Shown: positions 32,008-44,600 of the stretch, piece by piece | How the letters are laid out: each line of letters begins with the position of its first letter | Numbering within the stretch: position 1 is the first letter of the stretch | Position numbers and translations under genes: made by a program | NCBI GenBank assembly: GCA_018823905.1 | Contig: JAHJHL010000128.1 | Span: 1 to 64,000 of the forward strand | Reading direction: 5' to 3' | Length of the DNA: 64,000 nt | DNA from: Alphaproteobacteria bacterium | Lineage (GTDB): Bacteria > Pseudomonadota > Alphaproteobacteria > Sphingomonadales > Sphingomonadaceae | The notes under the pieces: model-generated | What the model was told of the DNA's origin: nothing | Database searches by the model: none | Seen by the model: the letters and a program-made list of their open reading frames with translations, nothing else

Positions 32008-34190
32008 GATGCGGCTCGCTGGGCCAGGATTTCGTCGCGCGGGCCGTCGGCGACGATACGGCCGTTGTCCATGACGATCAGCCGGTCGACCAGCCCGAGC
32101 ACCGTCATCCGATGCGTCGCGATAACGAGCGTCTGGTTGGCGGGGATTGCGGCTTGCAGGCGATCGACGAAATGCTTTTCGGTCTGACTGTCCATCGCGC
32201 CCGTCGGCTCGTCGAGGAACAGCAGATGCGCGGGGGTCATCAGGGCGCGCGCCAGGACCAGAAAGCTCCGCTGCCCGCCGGACAGGCGCGAGCCGCGTTC
32301 GCCGATATGAAAATCGAAACCCGTCGCGTCGCGACCAAGGAACTCGTCGGCACCCGATCGCCGGACCGCATCGATAATGCTAGCGTCGTCGGCGTCGCTG
32401 GCCCCGACCATCAGATTTTCGCGCACGGTGCCGCTGAACAATTCGGCATCCTGACCGACGAAGCGCAACGTCGAGCGCAGGTCGTGCGGATCATATTGCC
32501 GGCTTTCGAGTCCGTCGATGCGATAGCTGCCGCTGGTCGGGTCATAGATTCCGCACATCACGCGCCCCAGCGTCGATTTGCCCGACGCGACACGGCCGAT
32601 CAGCCCGACGCGCTCACCGGGTTCGATGCTCAGGCTGACATCGGCCAGCGATTCCCGCTCGGTATCGGGGTAGCGGAAGCCGACATGGTCGAACTGCAAG
32701 CGCCCCTCGCGGATATCGGGGGTGATCGAGCGACTGCCCTTGTCGCGCTCGTCGTCTTGATCCATCAGCTGTTGCAGGCTGTTCAGAGTGACGAACGCCT
32801 GCCGTCCACGCGTCATCAGGAAGGCGAGCTGGCCAACCGGCGCGAGCGAGCGACTGGCGAGCATCACGATTGCGATGATCGCGCCCATCGAAATGGTGCC
32901 GGCGTTGAATAGATAAAAGCCGCCGATGATCAGCGCGATGCCGGTCGCCTGCTGGCACAGCGTCGCGAGATTGACCGCGGTCGCGGTCAGTTTGCGCATT
33001 TCTTCCTGCGTATAGGCGTTCGAGGCCGACAGCCGCCGCCATTTGCCAAGCATGCGGCCTTCGGCGCGGCAGGCCTTGACCGTTTCGAGGCTGCCAATCG
33101 TTTCGACCAGCGTCGTTTGCAGCATGCTGGCGTCGACTTGCGCGTCCGCGACGGCAGCGCTCATCCGGCGCTGCAGCACCCAGCCCGTCGCTAGCATAAC
33201 CACCATCGCGACAATCGGAATCACTGCCAGCCAGCCGCCGAGAACCGCGATCAATGCGACGAACACCACCAGAAAAAGGATGTCGGTGATCAGCACAACG
33301 GTGGTCGAGGCAAAGAAATCGCGGACCTGTTCATAGTCGGTCACCCGCCGCGCGAGCGCGCCGGTGCTGCCGCGCTGGATCGCCATCGGCAGGTTCAACA
33401 CCTTATCGAGCAGGCGCTGCGACAGCCGCGCATCGATGCCGCGCCCGACCTCGTCGATAAGCCCGGTGCGCGCTAGCCGCAGCCCATATTCGACCGCGAT
33501 GGCAAAGAGCGCGCCCAGCGCCAGCATCCACAGGCTGGCCGCCGCCTTGTTGGGGATGATGCGGTCGTACACATTCATCGTGAACAGGGGCATCGCGAAG
33601 GCGAGCAAGTTGATCAGCAGCGATGCGAACATCACATAGCCATATTGGCTGCGTTCTTTCCACACCTCGCTCCAGAACCAATGCTGCTTCGTTGCCTGAT
33701 CCCACGGGCGCTCGCGCGCAGTTTCACTCGCGGGGTCATGGCGCACGATGACGCCCTGGCCGGAATAGGCGGCCTCGAGCAGGCGCCGATCGATCTGGAG
33801 GTCGCTGGTGGCGCTGGGCAGGCGAACCCAGCAGCTATCATCGTCGAGTGCGGTGAGCACGACAGGTCGGTCGTCCGCCAGCAACAGAATCGCCGGGACG
33901 TCGTGCGTATTCCACCCGGCCAGCGGTCGCCGCACCAGATGGCAGCGCAGCCCGACGGCCTCAAGCGCGTGATCGAGCTGATCGAGCGGCACCAGGCCGT
34001 CATCGTCGAGCGCCAGCCCCTTTTTGACCCGCAGGTCAGAGAAGGGGCGCTCGAACAGCGCGGCGATCGCTGCCACCGCGTCTAGCAATTCGTCGCCCTG
34101 CGCCGGGGTGCTGCGCCATGCTTCGAAACCCGTGGCGGGGGACGGCTGGCGCGACCGCCGCGCCCCGCGGGCGTCGGCCGGATAGTTCAT
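32004..34190 (-). CDS. T1SS ABC transporter (LapB type, with degenerate C39-like domain)
   Basis: 728-aa inner-membrane exporter. The N-terminal peptidase-C39-like domain (about 25-150) lacks a cysteine at the catalytic position, as in HlyB- and LapB-type exporters that do not cut their cargo. Six membrane helices lie between about 185 and 470. The ATPase has Walker A GRVASGKST (about 533-541; the usual x-S-G-S-G-K-S-T is changed), signature LSGGQRS (about 637) and Walker B LLFLDEPT (about 655). It exports the giant adhesin in the same operon. Overlaps tolC and the SleB gene by 4 bases. Confidence 0.92.
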   Translation of the reverse strand: MNYPADARGARRSRQPSPATGFEAWRSTPAQGDELLDAVAAIAALFERPFSDLRVKKGLALDDDGLVPLDQLDHALEAVGLRCHLVRRPLAGWNTHDVPAILLLADDRPVVLTALDDDSCWVRLPSATSDLQIDRRLLEAAYSGQGVIVRHDPASETARERPWDQATKQHWFWSEVWKERSQYGYVMFASLLINLLAFAMPLFTMNVYDRIIPNKAAASLWMLALGALFAIAVEYGLRLARTGLIDEVGRGIDARLSQRLLDKVLNLPMAIQRGSTGALARRVTDYEQVRDFFASTTVVLITDILFLVVFVALIAVLGGWLAVIPIVAMVVMLATGWVLQRRMSAAVADAQVDASMLQTTLVETIGSLETVKACRAEGRMLGKWRRLSASNAYTQEEMRKLTATAVNLATLCQQATGIALIIGGFYLFNAGTISMGAIIAIVMLASRSLAPVGQLAFLMTRGRQAFVTLNSLQQLMDQDDERDKGSRSITPDIREGRLQFDHVGFRYPDTERESLADVSLSIEPGERVGLIGRVASGKSTLGRVMCGIYDPTSGSYRIDGLESRQYDPHDLRSTLRFVGQDAELFSGTVRENLMVGASDADDASIIDAVRRSGADEFLGRDATGFDFHIGERGSRLSGGQRSFLVLARALMTPAHLLFLDEPTGAMDSQTEKHFVDRLQAAIPANQTLVIATHRMTVLGLVDRLIVMDNGRIVADGPRDEILAQRAAS

Positions 34191-35584
34191 GTGGGATCCC
34201 GCATCGCTTCGGGGTTCATTTCGGGGGTCGGCCTTACCTTGAAGCGCTCGCGCGCGGTTGCTGCAGCGGCAGCGGGCGGCTGGACATCCATCGCCGTTAG
34301 CAGGTCGTTGAGCGCCGCGAGCAGTTTGAATTCCGAATAGAATTGCGCGAATTTCGCCGTCTCAGTGCGGACCTGGACGTTGTAGCGGGTGTTTTGTGCG
34401 TCGAGCACGTCGAGCAGCGATCGACGCCCGACGTTGAACTGGGCGCGGTACGAGCGCAGCAATTCATCCGAAACCCTGCTTTGCTCCTCCAACTCCTTGA
34501 CCAGTTTGCCTTGCGCATCCCAGGTGTTCCACGCAACGCGCACATCCTCTTCGGCTTCGCGGACCATCTGATCCATCCGATAACGCGCTTCCTTTTCGCG
34601 CCGGTGCATCTCCTGCACCTTGGACCGTTTGAGGCCGCCGTTGAAAATGTCCCAGCGCAGCACCAGTCCGGCGCGCAGGTCATTGGTCTCGCCGCGGAAG
34701 CCGTCGATGTCGTCGCCGATCCGGGCGTTGCCTTCGAGCGCGAGCGTCGGCGACATTTCGGCCTTCGACTTGCGGACCAGCGAATGCGCGGCATCGAGGT
34801 CGGCCTGTGCTTCGCGCACCCGCGGGTTGCGTTCGCGCGCGCGTGCCAGCGCATCCTCCATCGTCGCCGGAATATTGCCCGCCAGCGACGGCGGCAACGC
34901 CGCGCCATCGATCAGATCGAGCCCGGTCAGGGTGCGGAACGAGGCCGAGGTGTTGACGAGGTCGAGATTGGCTTCGGTCACCCGCGCCCGGGCGGCCTGC
35001 TGGCGCTCCTCGGCTTGCTGCTGGTCGGCAATGCTCAGCGATCCCTTGGCGACGCCTTCGCGCAGGTCGGTCACCAACTTGCTGTGGAAATCGATGTTAT
35101 CCTCGGACGCCGCGACGATTCGTTGCTGCAACAGATAGTCGAGATATTGGCGCGTGACCTGGAGCGCGATGAACTGCGACCGCTCCTCGACGCGGAACGC
35201 CGCTCCGTCGGTACGTGCCGCTTGCCGCCTGACCTCGTTGCGCCGAACGCCGCCGTCGAACAAAGTCTGCTCGACGCTCAGCCCGCCCTCCATCGGGTAC
35301 AGCTCGTTGTCGGCGATGCCCAGCGCGCGCCGGGTACTGTTTTCGAGGCGACGGATCCCGACCGACCCCTCGACCGAGATGCGGGGAGCGAACAGACGCT
35401 GCGCCTGTTCGCGCTCGAATTCGATCGCGGTCTTGTTCTCGACCGCCTGGTTGATTTCGGGGTTGGTCTGGACGGCGGTCTCCACCGCGGTCTTCAGCTC
35501 GATCCGCTGGGTCCAGCCAGCCTCGTGCGTCGCGACGAGCGCGACGGCGGTCAGCAACAAAGCTGCGGTACGAATTTTCGGCAT
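34187..35584 (-). CDS. TolC-family outer-membrane factor (LapE type)
   Basis: 465-aa outer-membrane channel with a signal peptide (ending around TQR) and the repeated helical outer-membrane-efflux pattern: an early E-T-A-V-Q-T-N-P-E-I-N and the equivalent mid-protein A-L-A-R-A-R-E-R-N-P-R-V-R-E-A. It completes the first type I export system with the ABC and HlyD proteins. A gap of 101 bases separates it from the adhesin stop; nothing else is seen in that gap. Confidence 0.9.
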   Translation of the reverse strand: MPKIRTAALLLTAVALVATHEAGWTQRIELKTAVETAVQTNPEINQAVENKTAIEFEREQAQRLFAPRISVEGSVGIRRLENSTRRALGIADNELYPMEGGLSVEQTLFDGGVRRNEVRRQAARTDGAAFRVEERSQFIALQVTRQYLDYLLQQRIVAASEDNIDFHSKLVTDLREGVAKGSLSIADQQQAEERQQAARARVTEANLDLVNTSASFRTLTGLDLIDGAALPPSLAGNIPATMEDALARARERNPRVREAQADLDAAHSLVRKSKAEMSPTLALEGNARIGDDIDGFRGETNDLRAGLVLRWDIFNGGLKRSKVQEMHRREKEARYRMDQMVREAEEDVRVAWNTWDAQGKLVKELEEQSRVSDELLRSYRAQFNVGRRSLLDVLDAQNTRYNVQVRTETAKFAQFYSEFKLLAALNDLLTAMDVQPPAAAAATARERFKVRPTPEMNPEAMRDPT

Positions 35585-35685
35585 CGTTTGTCCCCTGCAT
35601 TTATCCGGTCGAAGTCGAAGATCCTTCTGCGTGATCCTTCACCTGCGCCGGTGTTTCATAGTTTCCGGTATCGCGGCCGATCGGC

Positions 35686-38600
35686 TTAAGCGTGGCCCGC
35701 CGAGGCCATTTGTTCGAGCTGCACCACGACATGCTGCTGCGCGAGATCGGCGATGAACGATTGACCTGATGCGCCGTCGCCGAGCACGCCGACCGCACCG
35801 CCATCGCCCAGCATGATGCGGGCCAGCACGGGTTCCGCGGGCGTTGCGGGGCCGAGCAGCGCGTCGAGTTCGACTTGCGGTCCTTCCAGCGCGGCGGCGA
35901 CGATGGTGTCGAGCTGCGCGGCGGCCGGGTCGGTGACGGCCTGCGGCGGTAGCGCCATCTGCATCTGGTCGCTCGCGGCGGTTGCCGTTGCGGGTTCGGG
36001 CGGCAGGTCGACCTCGGTCCCGGCAAGCAGCTCCAAATAGGTTGGATCGGGCGCCGCGCTATCGGACGGGTCGCTCTGCGCTTCGCGGCGATCATCCTCA
36101 TCCATCTGCCGCTGGGCATTTTCCGGCTCGATGCGAGCGGTCGCCGGGCCGGAGAAATATTCGTGGACCAGTCCGTCGGCCTTGGCAGCGGGCAGGGCAT
36201 CCGATTGCGCGGCTGCTTCGCTCGATACCCCGACCTGCTGGTTCGCAACGGAATTGTCGCCGTTGGGCGTCGCGGGGGAACGGGCCGCCAGCGGTGTCGC
36301 TGCGGCCAACCCGGCCACCAGCATCGCAGTCGAAACGCCTGCGGCGCCATTGGTCGCGGCCATCCGTTGCTGGTCGGCAAAATTGGTGGCGAAAGCGGCG
36401 TCGGCAAGCTTGCCGGTGCCGCCGTCGGCGCGCGTGTAGAGCGCTTCGCCCTTCACCTGTACCTGACCGTCGGCGGCGGTGTAGGCGCGTCCGTCCGACG
36501 TCAGCGCGATGCTGATAATGCCTTCGCTGATCAGCGAGCGGAACTCACCCGCGTCGGTCACGCCGTTGCTGTTGGCATCCTGCCAGATGCCGAATTTTGC
36601 GAAATCGGTATCGGCAGCGTCGAGCTTGCCATCGACATTGCTGTCATAGGCGGCGGCAAGACCTTGCAGATCGGACAGGCCCGCGCCGCCGAACACCAGC
36701 TCGGCGCCGTTGTTGACCTTGCCATCGCCATTTTTGTCGATCGCCAGCAGTCCGTCTTCGGCGCCGACCCAGGCGGTGGTTTCGGCGAAGCCGTCGCCAT
36801 TATAGTCAAAGCTGACCCCAGCGGCGTTCGACACGAACTCGACCCCGTCGCCATCCAGATCGACTGCGATCGGCGGCGCGAGCGCGGTGATGGTGACCGA
36901 CAGGTTCGCGGTCGCGGTGTCGCCGTCTCGATCGGTCACCACATAGTTGAATACCTCGGTCGCGGTGACGGTGATCGGGCTGGGCGGCTGGTAATTATAC
37001 TGGCCGGTCGCGAAATTCAGCGTCAGCGTGCCGCCCATCGGGGTCGTGATTGCGTTCAACGCGGTCCCGACGATGCTGCCGCCGCTCGACACCTCGATGT
37101 TTGATGCGCCGTCCCAGGTGTAGGTCGTGGTGCCGATAGTGATCGACAGCAGGCGACCCCCGTCGGCGCCGAAGAAGTCATTAGCGTCGAGGTCACCCGA
37201 CACCGCCGACGGGACAATCACCGCCAGCAATGTCGCGACCAGATCCTCGAAATCATCGACTAGAATCGGTTCGTTGTCCGGTGCGGCGTTCACATCGATA
37301 TCGCGCAGTCGCTGGATGTTGAGCGGTTGCAGCGGATTGTTGTCGATGCCGATCGCGGTGACGTTGACATTGTTGTTGTCGACGAAATTGTTCCACGCGG
37401 TGGCCGTTGCGAGAGCCAGCGAGTTGCTTACGCTCAGGCTCGGTGGGATGCCCGAGATTTCGATCTGGACGCTTTGGTTGGGGTTTCCGTCACTCAGGAA
37501 GAAGACCTGATTGCTTGCCCCCGGAATCGTGTCGAAATTGGCCAGCGCGGTCTCGATCGCGCCGGTGTAATTGGTGTTTAGCCCGATATCGTCCTCCGAC
37601 GGCCGCTCGCCGCCTGCGGCCGGGTTCAGCGAGTCGAGATAAGCGTTCGCATCTGCCGCTGTCGTGAAGGCTTCCGAAGCGAACGACCCTGACGAGAAGA
37701 TCACGAACTTGATCGTGAGAGCGCCGGACGCCGAGCTGTCGAGCTGTGCAAGCGCTCCCTGGACGGCCTCCAGCATCACATTGAGCTCGCCATCGTCGAT
37801 GCTGTCGCTGAAATCGAGAATGAAGAGCGTGTTCACATCCTGCATCGGCTGCGATGTCGCTCCGGTTTCGCCGGTCGCGGTGGGAGCATCATCCTCGATC
37901 ACGACCTGGATCGCCGTAGCGTTTGTGGTAGTGGTGGTGCCGTCCGACACCGAAACGGGGACGAAGAAATCCTTGAGGTCTTCGAGCGTGACATTGGGGT
38001 GATCAACGGCGCGCGACAGCGTCACCGTGTAAGCGCCATTCGATGCGAGCGTGACGCGGATGACTTCCGAGCCGCCGACCGAACCGATCAGGGTGCCGGT
38101 GCCGACTCCGGCCCAGGTGACAGGAACACCGCCTGCGGTCAGGACCGCGCCGGGGTTTCCGAGCGTCGCGGTAAACGTCTCGCCCGCGTCGGCGTCGCCG
38201 ATCGCGAGCGTACCGCTGAAGGTCGTGCTGTTGGTCGTGTCGAGCGTCGCGTTCGGCGCCGTATCGGGCAGTCCGTTCGGCAGGCCTTCTTCGGACACCC
38301 GCGCGATCGCGGTACCGATCGTCGGCGCGTCATTGCTACCGAACACCGTGATCGTCAGCGTCGATCCGACCGAAAGCGATCCGTCGCTGATCGTATAGGC
38401 AAAGCTTTCGGTCAGCGTCTGGCCGCTGTCGAGCGCGTTGACGACGGGTTTGTCCTCGTCGAGCGTGTAGGTGTAGCTGCCGTTGGGGTTGATCACGAGC
38501 GTGCCGTAGAGGCCGACATAGGTACCCGCAGACGTGACGGTGATCGCCTCGAGGTCGGGGTCATTATCGGCGACGTCGGCAAAGATGCCGAACGGCGCGC

Positions 38601-41600
38601 CGGGATGTGCGATATCCTGGAGCACGTTGCCGGTGGCGCTCGGATCCGAACCACTAGGCCCATCGAGCACCCAATTTGTGTCGGCGCGGGCGATCGGGAA
38701 ATCATTGGCGCCGGTGATCGAGATGGTGATCGTGGCGACTGATGTGTCGCCGTCGGCGTCGTGCACGGTGTACAGGAACGTGTCGGTCAGGGTTTCGCTG
38801 GAATTGAGCGCGATGACCGCCGGGTCGTTGGGATCGAGATCGTATCGATAGCTGCCATCGGCGGCGATCACGATCGAACCATAGTCCCCCGCGAGTGCGG
38901 CGCCGATTGTTCCCGTTGTCGCCCCGAATGCCACGCCGGTCACGGTCAGTCCGCCATCGGCACCCCCATTGTCGGGCGATCCGTCCATGCCGTTGACATC
39001 GGTGCCGCCGATGCCGGTCAGCACATTGCCGTCGGCAAAAATCTCGCCGTCGCGCGACACATTGTCCTCGTCGTGCACCGCCTGCGGCGTATCGTCGCGG
39101 ATCGCGAACTGCCCGGTAATGTCGGCCGTCGCGCGCGCCGTGTCGCCGTCGCCGTCGGTTGCGATGGCGGTCAGCGTGATCAGATTGCTTCCCGAGAGGA
39201 ATTTGGTCTGATCGGGGCCGCTGTCGGGCGTGTGCAGGATCGCGCGCGACTGGTCGAAGGTGACGAGGCCGCCCGGGGCCACCGAGATGCGGAACACCTC
39301 GTGCGTCGATGTGCGGCCAAAGATCACGCCGCCCTCGATCGACAGGATAACCGGCTCGCCGGTGAGCGAGTCGATCAGGCCGCTCGCTCCGGCCGTGACG
39401 CCCAATTCATAGGTGACAAAGCCCGGGCCATCGGCACCGAAATCGGTAGTGGCGTTAAACAGCCCCGACAAATTGACGGTCGCATCGGTCGCAAAGTCGC
39501 TTTCGTCGACGGTCAGCGTCGATCCTGTGCCGCCAGCGGTGATCGACGGGCCGTCGTCGGCAAAGCGGATATTCCCGCCCAGATCGACGGCAACGGTATC
39601 CGACACGCTGTCACCGTCGCGATCGACGATCGTCGCGGTGCCGCGCAGCTCGACCAGATTGGCCGCCAGCTCGACAAGCTGGGCGGCATAGTTGCTGGAC
39701 GAACCCGGCAGCGGATGGTCGATCTCGGCAAATTGGGTCAGCGTGACGACGCCGGTCGCGGCGTTCACGGCGATGGAGAAAATGGGCGTGCCGGCCGCGC
39801 TGCCGACGATCTCGCCGGAGACAAGGGCCAGCGTGACCGGCACGCCGTTGCTGGTCAGGGCGGAGGTCGCGGCCGCCGAGCCCAGCGCAAGGGAGTAGGT
39901 CCAGGTCACCGCACCCGCATCTGCGGGACCATCGGCGCCAAAATTGACCAATGAAGTCGAAAAGGCCGCCGACAGATTGGCGGTCGCAACGTCGAAGGCG
40001 CTGCCGCGCGTATCGGCGTCCTGCGTCGTCAGGGTGATCGCATTGGTATCGACATTGGTCGCGACGATCGACGGACCATCATCCTTGAACACCAATGTAT
40101 TGCCGATGGCAACGAGCGCCGACGCCTGATCGCCGTCGCCGTCAGTGACCGTCGCGATCAGCCGGATGAGAGTTGATGACAGCGTCACCGGATCGTCGGG
40201 GTTACTGGCGTCGGGATGGCGAACGGCGCGAATCTGGTCGAGCGTCGCCTGGCCATTATTCGCGACGGTCAACCGGAAGGCGACGATCGATGGCGAATCC
40301 TGCAACCGTCCTTCGACCGTATTGCCGATGGTTTGCAGGATGATTTTCGACCCTGTCTCAACATCGACCAGTCCCGAAGCGGTTGTGACCTCAAACGCAT
40401 AGCTGACCGTGCTGCCATCCTGATCGGCGCCGATCACGATATTGAACAGGCTGGCGAAATTCGCGGTCGCGTCGAGGTCCAGATTGGTCTCGTCGACCGT
40501 CAACAGCCCCGCTGGCGACGACAGGGCCGTGATTGACGGCACGTCGTCGGACACCGAAATATTGACCGTACCCGCGACCTGATCGCCGTCGGCGTCGGTT
40601 GCCACGACTTCGATAAACCCAAGCTCGCTCAGATCATCGATCGTCACATCGGGATGCAGGCCATAGTTATACTGCAGCGTGACGGTCACCGTCGCGACAT
40701 CGCCCGACAGGCTGAGGTCGATCACGACAACCGGGTTTTCGTCGGCGTCCCAGCCGATGATCTGATTGTCAGATTCGAGCGTCCAGCTGAGCCCGCCGTC
40801 GAGCGTCGAAATGTCGCCAAAGCCGATCGACGCGATCGCATCGGATCCCGGGGTGAAGACGATATTGCCGCTGGCCGATACCGGCTGCATCGGCGACGGG
40901 GTCGAGCCGCTTTCCAGATGCTGGTCGTCGACGGTCAGTTGGATCGGGTCGCTGGCGGTCGGCTCCGTCCCGTCGGTCAGGCGAATCAACTGGACCGCCG
41001 ACGATTGATCGCCGTCGCCATCGGTGATGGTGTAGGTGAAATTGGCATGGATCGGAAGGACGCTGATTTGCGGTACCGGGTCGAAGCTCCAGGCGCCGTT
41101 AGCCTGAAAGCTGTAGGTGCCGTTGGCGTTGCTGATGGTTGTGATGCCGGTGGCGGCGACCGCGACGACCGCACTGCCGATCGTCACCGACGTGACCGTA
41201 GCGCCGTCGGCGCCCGAAGTATCATTGGCCAACAAATTGCCTGAAATTGCGGCGGCGTCTTCGGCTACCATGATCGACGGCTCCGACCGCGCGACCGGAA
41301 CGTCGTCGATCACGTCGATGACGATCACATTCTGCGTCACATTACCAAAAGCGTCGGTCACATTGTACGTGAAGGTTTCGACCGCCGGCACGACGTTGGT
41401 GCCATTGTCGGCGAGCGCGCCTGCTACTGCGCTCGTCAGCGTGTAGATATAGCTGCCGTCGGCGTTCAGCGTGAGCGTACCGTGGGTGCCGATTCCGTCG
41501 CCCGTCAGCACAAATTCAAACGGACCGGTGCCGCCTGCGACATTCTCGTTAAGGTCGCCGAACACCGTTTCGGCATCGCTGTCGGCATCGCTGCCGGTGG

Positions 41601-44600
41601 GCAGCGCCGCTTCATTTACCAGCAGCAGGACCGTGTCGGCCGACAGCCCCGCATCACTCAGGCGAATGGTCAGCGTCGTCGTCGACGGGTCGCCGTCGCC
41701 GTCGGCCAGCGTATAGACAAAGACGTCCTCGGCGCCGTCGGGCGGGACAGTATTCGGGTTGGCAACATAGCTATAGCTGCCGTCGGCGGCGACCGTCAGT
41801 TCGCCGTATAGGCCGACGATAGCGGCGCCAACGCCGCCCATGGCGGGAGCCGATGGATTGTCACCCACGGCGCGCACGCCCAGAATTTCGGCGCCGTCGG
41901 CGCCCGCGGTGTCGTTGGCGAGCAGCCCGCTCGCAGCATCGACTTCCAGCGTCTGGCCTTCGCCGACGTCACCCTCGTCGGCCTCTGCCGCGGGATTGTC
42001 GTCGAGGATCAGCACGTCGAGAGTCGCGGCCGCGACGGTTCCGTCGCTATCGGTAATCTCGATGGCAAAGGACTCGGTCAGCGCGGCGGCGGTGGACCCG
42101 CTGTGCAACAGGCTATTGTCGGTGAGTTCGTAGCTATAGCTGATGGTGCCGCCGACGATGTCACCCGCCGCATCGAACACCGGCACGAAATCAACGATCG
42201 TCAGGATGCCAAGATCGGTGGTGATCACCAGCCCGGCGACAATCGCGCCATCGAACAAGGTTTCACCTGCGATCGTGATCGCTGCTATGCCGTCGGCCGC
42301 GTCAAAGCTGAACTCGCCGGTCTGGATCAGCGCGTCGTTGTCAGGAGCCGAGCCATCAGCCAGATTGGCCTCCGCCACCGTCGCCTCGGCACCCTCGGGA
42401 CTGAGGCCATTGATGGTGACGATGTCATCGCGGCCGCGGATGACCACGGTCAGCGTTGCCGTGGCCTCGTCGCCGTCGGCATCGGTGATGACATATTCAA
42501 AGGTTTCGGTGAGCTCGTCATCGCCATCGAGCCCCGCCACTTCGGCGTTGTCGGGATCGAGGGTGTAGAGATAGCTGCCGTCGGCGGCGATCGCGAGTGT
42601 GCCATAGGCTCCAAAAGTCAGCCCGTTAATTTCGCCGCTGTCACCGCCGAACGCAATGGCGGTGACGCTGGAGCCGTCGGCGCCCTGAACGTCGGCTTCG
42701 CCATCGCTGGCGTTCGCATCGTCACCGCCAACGCCGGTCAGGACATTGCCGTCGGCGCTCGGCCCGCTGCCCGATTGCAGCGAGTCGAGATCGTCGATCG
42801 CGGTCGGGACATCGTCCTCCACCGTGATGCTCAGCGAGCCGTTGGCGCTGTCGCCATCGACATCGGTGACGACGACGCCGAAGTTTTCGGCGACATCGTC
42901 GCCGTTCGTCACGTCGGTCAGGGTGTAGCTATAGCCGATCGCCGTTGCACTGATGCTGGTAATCGTGAGCGTTCCAAACTCTCCTGCGATCGTCTGACCG
43001 ATCGCGGTTATCTGTTCGCCGTTGATGCGGACCGAGCCCAGACCATCAGCGGTTGAAAAGGTGAAGGAACCGGTGGTCGTTGCAGTGCCGCTATCCGGCG
43101 CTGATCCCAGTGGCAGGCCCGCTTCGGATACCAGCTGCCCGTCGTCGTCGCCGTCGGGCAGCGTCAACGTGACGCGGCCATCACCGATCGCGATCGACAG
43201 CGTCGCGGTTGACGTGTCGCCGTCGCCGTCGATCAGTTGATAAGTGAAGACGTCGAACACGCCCCCCGGACTGCCTGGATTGCGGACATAGCTGTAGCTG
43301 CCGTCGCTGTTCAGCGTCAGGACGCCGTATAGTCCTACGACGGGCGTTCCTGCCGCAACGGGGTCGCCAGCACCGGAAACCAACGACACGCTTACGCCGT
43401 CGGCGCCGGGGAAATCCCGCCCGCCGTCATTCTCCGCATCGGTGATGACATTGCCGGTGGCGGGACCAAAAGTCCCAGCGGCTATGCTGTCGAAATCGGC
43501 AACCGCTTCCGGGACATCGTCGATAATATCGATCTCGAAACTGGCCGTTACGTTGTCGCCATCGAGGTCGGTGATACCGACGGTGATCAACTGCGACGTG
43601 TTGTCGCCGATCGTATTGTCGGTCAGCCAGAAGAAATATTCGATGGAATCGGGATTGATCGCGATGATGTAGAAAGTGCCAGTAGCCAGCTCGATTTCTT
43701 GGCCCTCTTCGGTCACCGCAACGCCATTGATCGTCAGCGCCGCTGGTCCGTCGCCCGCCGCAAATTGGATGACGCCGAAGGTGAAGTCGGACCCGTCGCC
43801 CTCTCGCGAGCCAGGGCTTTCGCCGTCGCGTTCGGGCAGGCCGGCTTCGTCGACGAAGGTGCCGTCGTCGCCCGCCATGGGCAAGAGCAGGCTGGGCGTG
43901 CTGTCGCCGATACGGATCGTCAGCGTCGCGGTCGATACGTCGCCATCGCCGTCGGTCAGCTGATAGGTGAAGACATCTTCGACGCCGCCGGGCGTTCCCG
44001 CCGATCGGACATAGGCATAGGTGCCGTCGGGCGCGATCACCAGGCGGCCATATTGGCCCTGCACCGGCGCGCCGGTCGCGCTGAATTCGGTCGCCGACCC
44101 GCCGCGTACACCCGTGATGATCGCGCCGTCGGCGCCGGGCGAGTCCGCGCCATCAGCGCCGCTGGCGGTCCCGTCGCCGGTGATGACATTGCCCGCCTGC
44201 GGCAAGCGGCTGCCGGGTTCGGTATCGTCGACATCGTTGCGCGCGATCGGGGCGTCGTCTTCGATCGTCAGAGTCAATGTGGCGGTGCCGACGTCGCCGT
44301 CGCTGTCGGTCACGGTGATCGTGACGACATCGGTCGCAACGGGATCGGTGCTGTTGTCGGTCAGCGTGTAGCTGTAACCGATCAGACCCGGGGTGATGCT
44401 GGTGATCGTGATCTGACCCAGCGGCGTCGCGATGACCTGGCCGACGGTGGTTACGGTGGTGCCGTTGACCGCGACGACAACCGGTTGGTCGAGCGCGGCG
44501 ATCTGGATCGTCCCACTGGTCGATTCACGCGGCGAAGCGGGATCGGTCCCGGCGGGTTCGGCGCCGCGCGCGGCGAGCGCTGCTTCGGACACGATCGCGG

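Noticed and set aside
35601..36407. 268-aa minus-strand frame overlapping the adhesin 3' end
   Set aside because: Shadow of the adhesin C-terminus in another frame; proline/arginine-rich.
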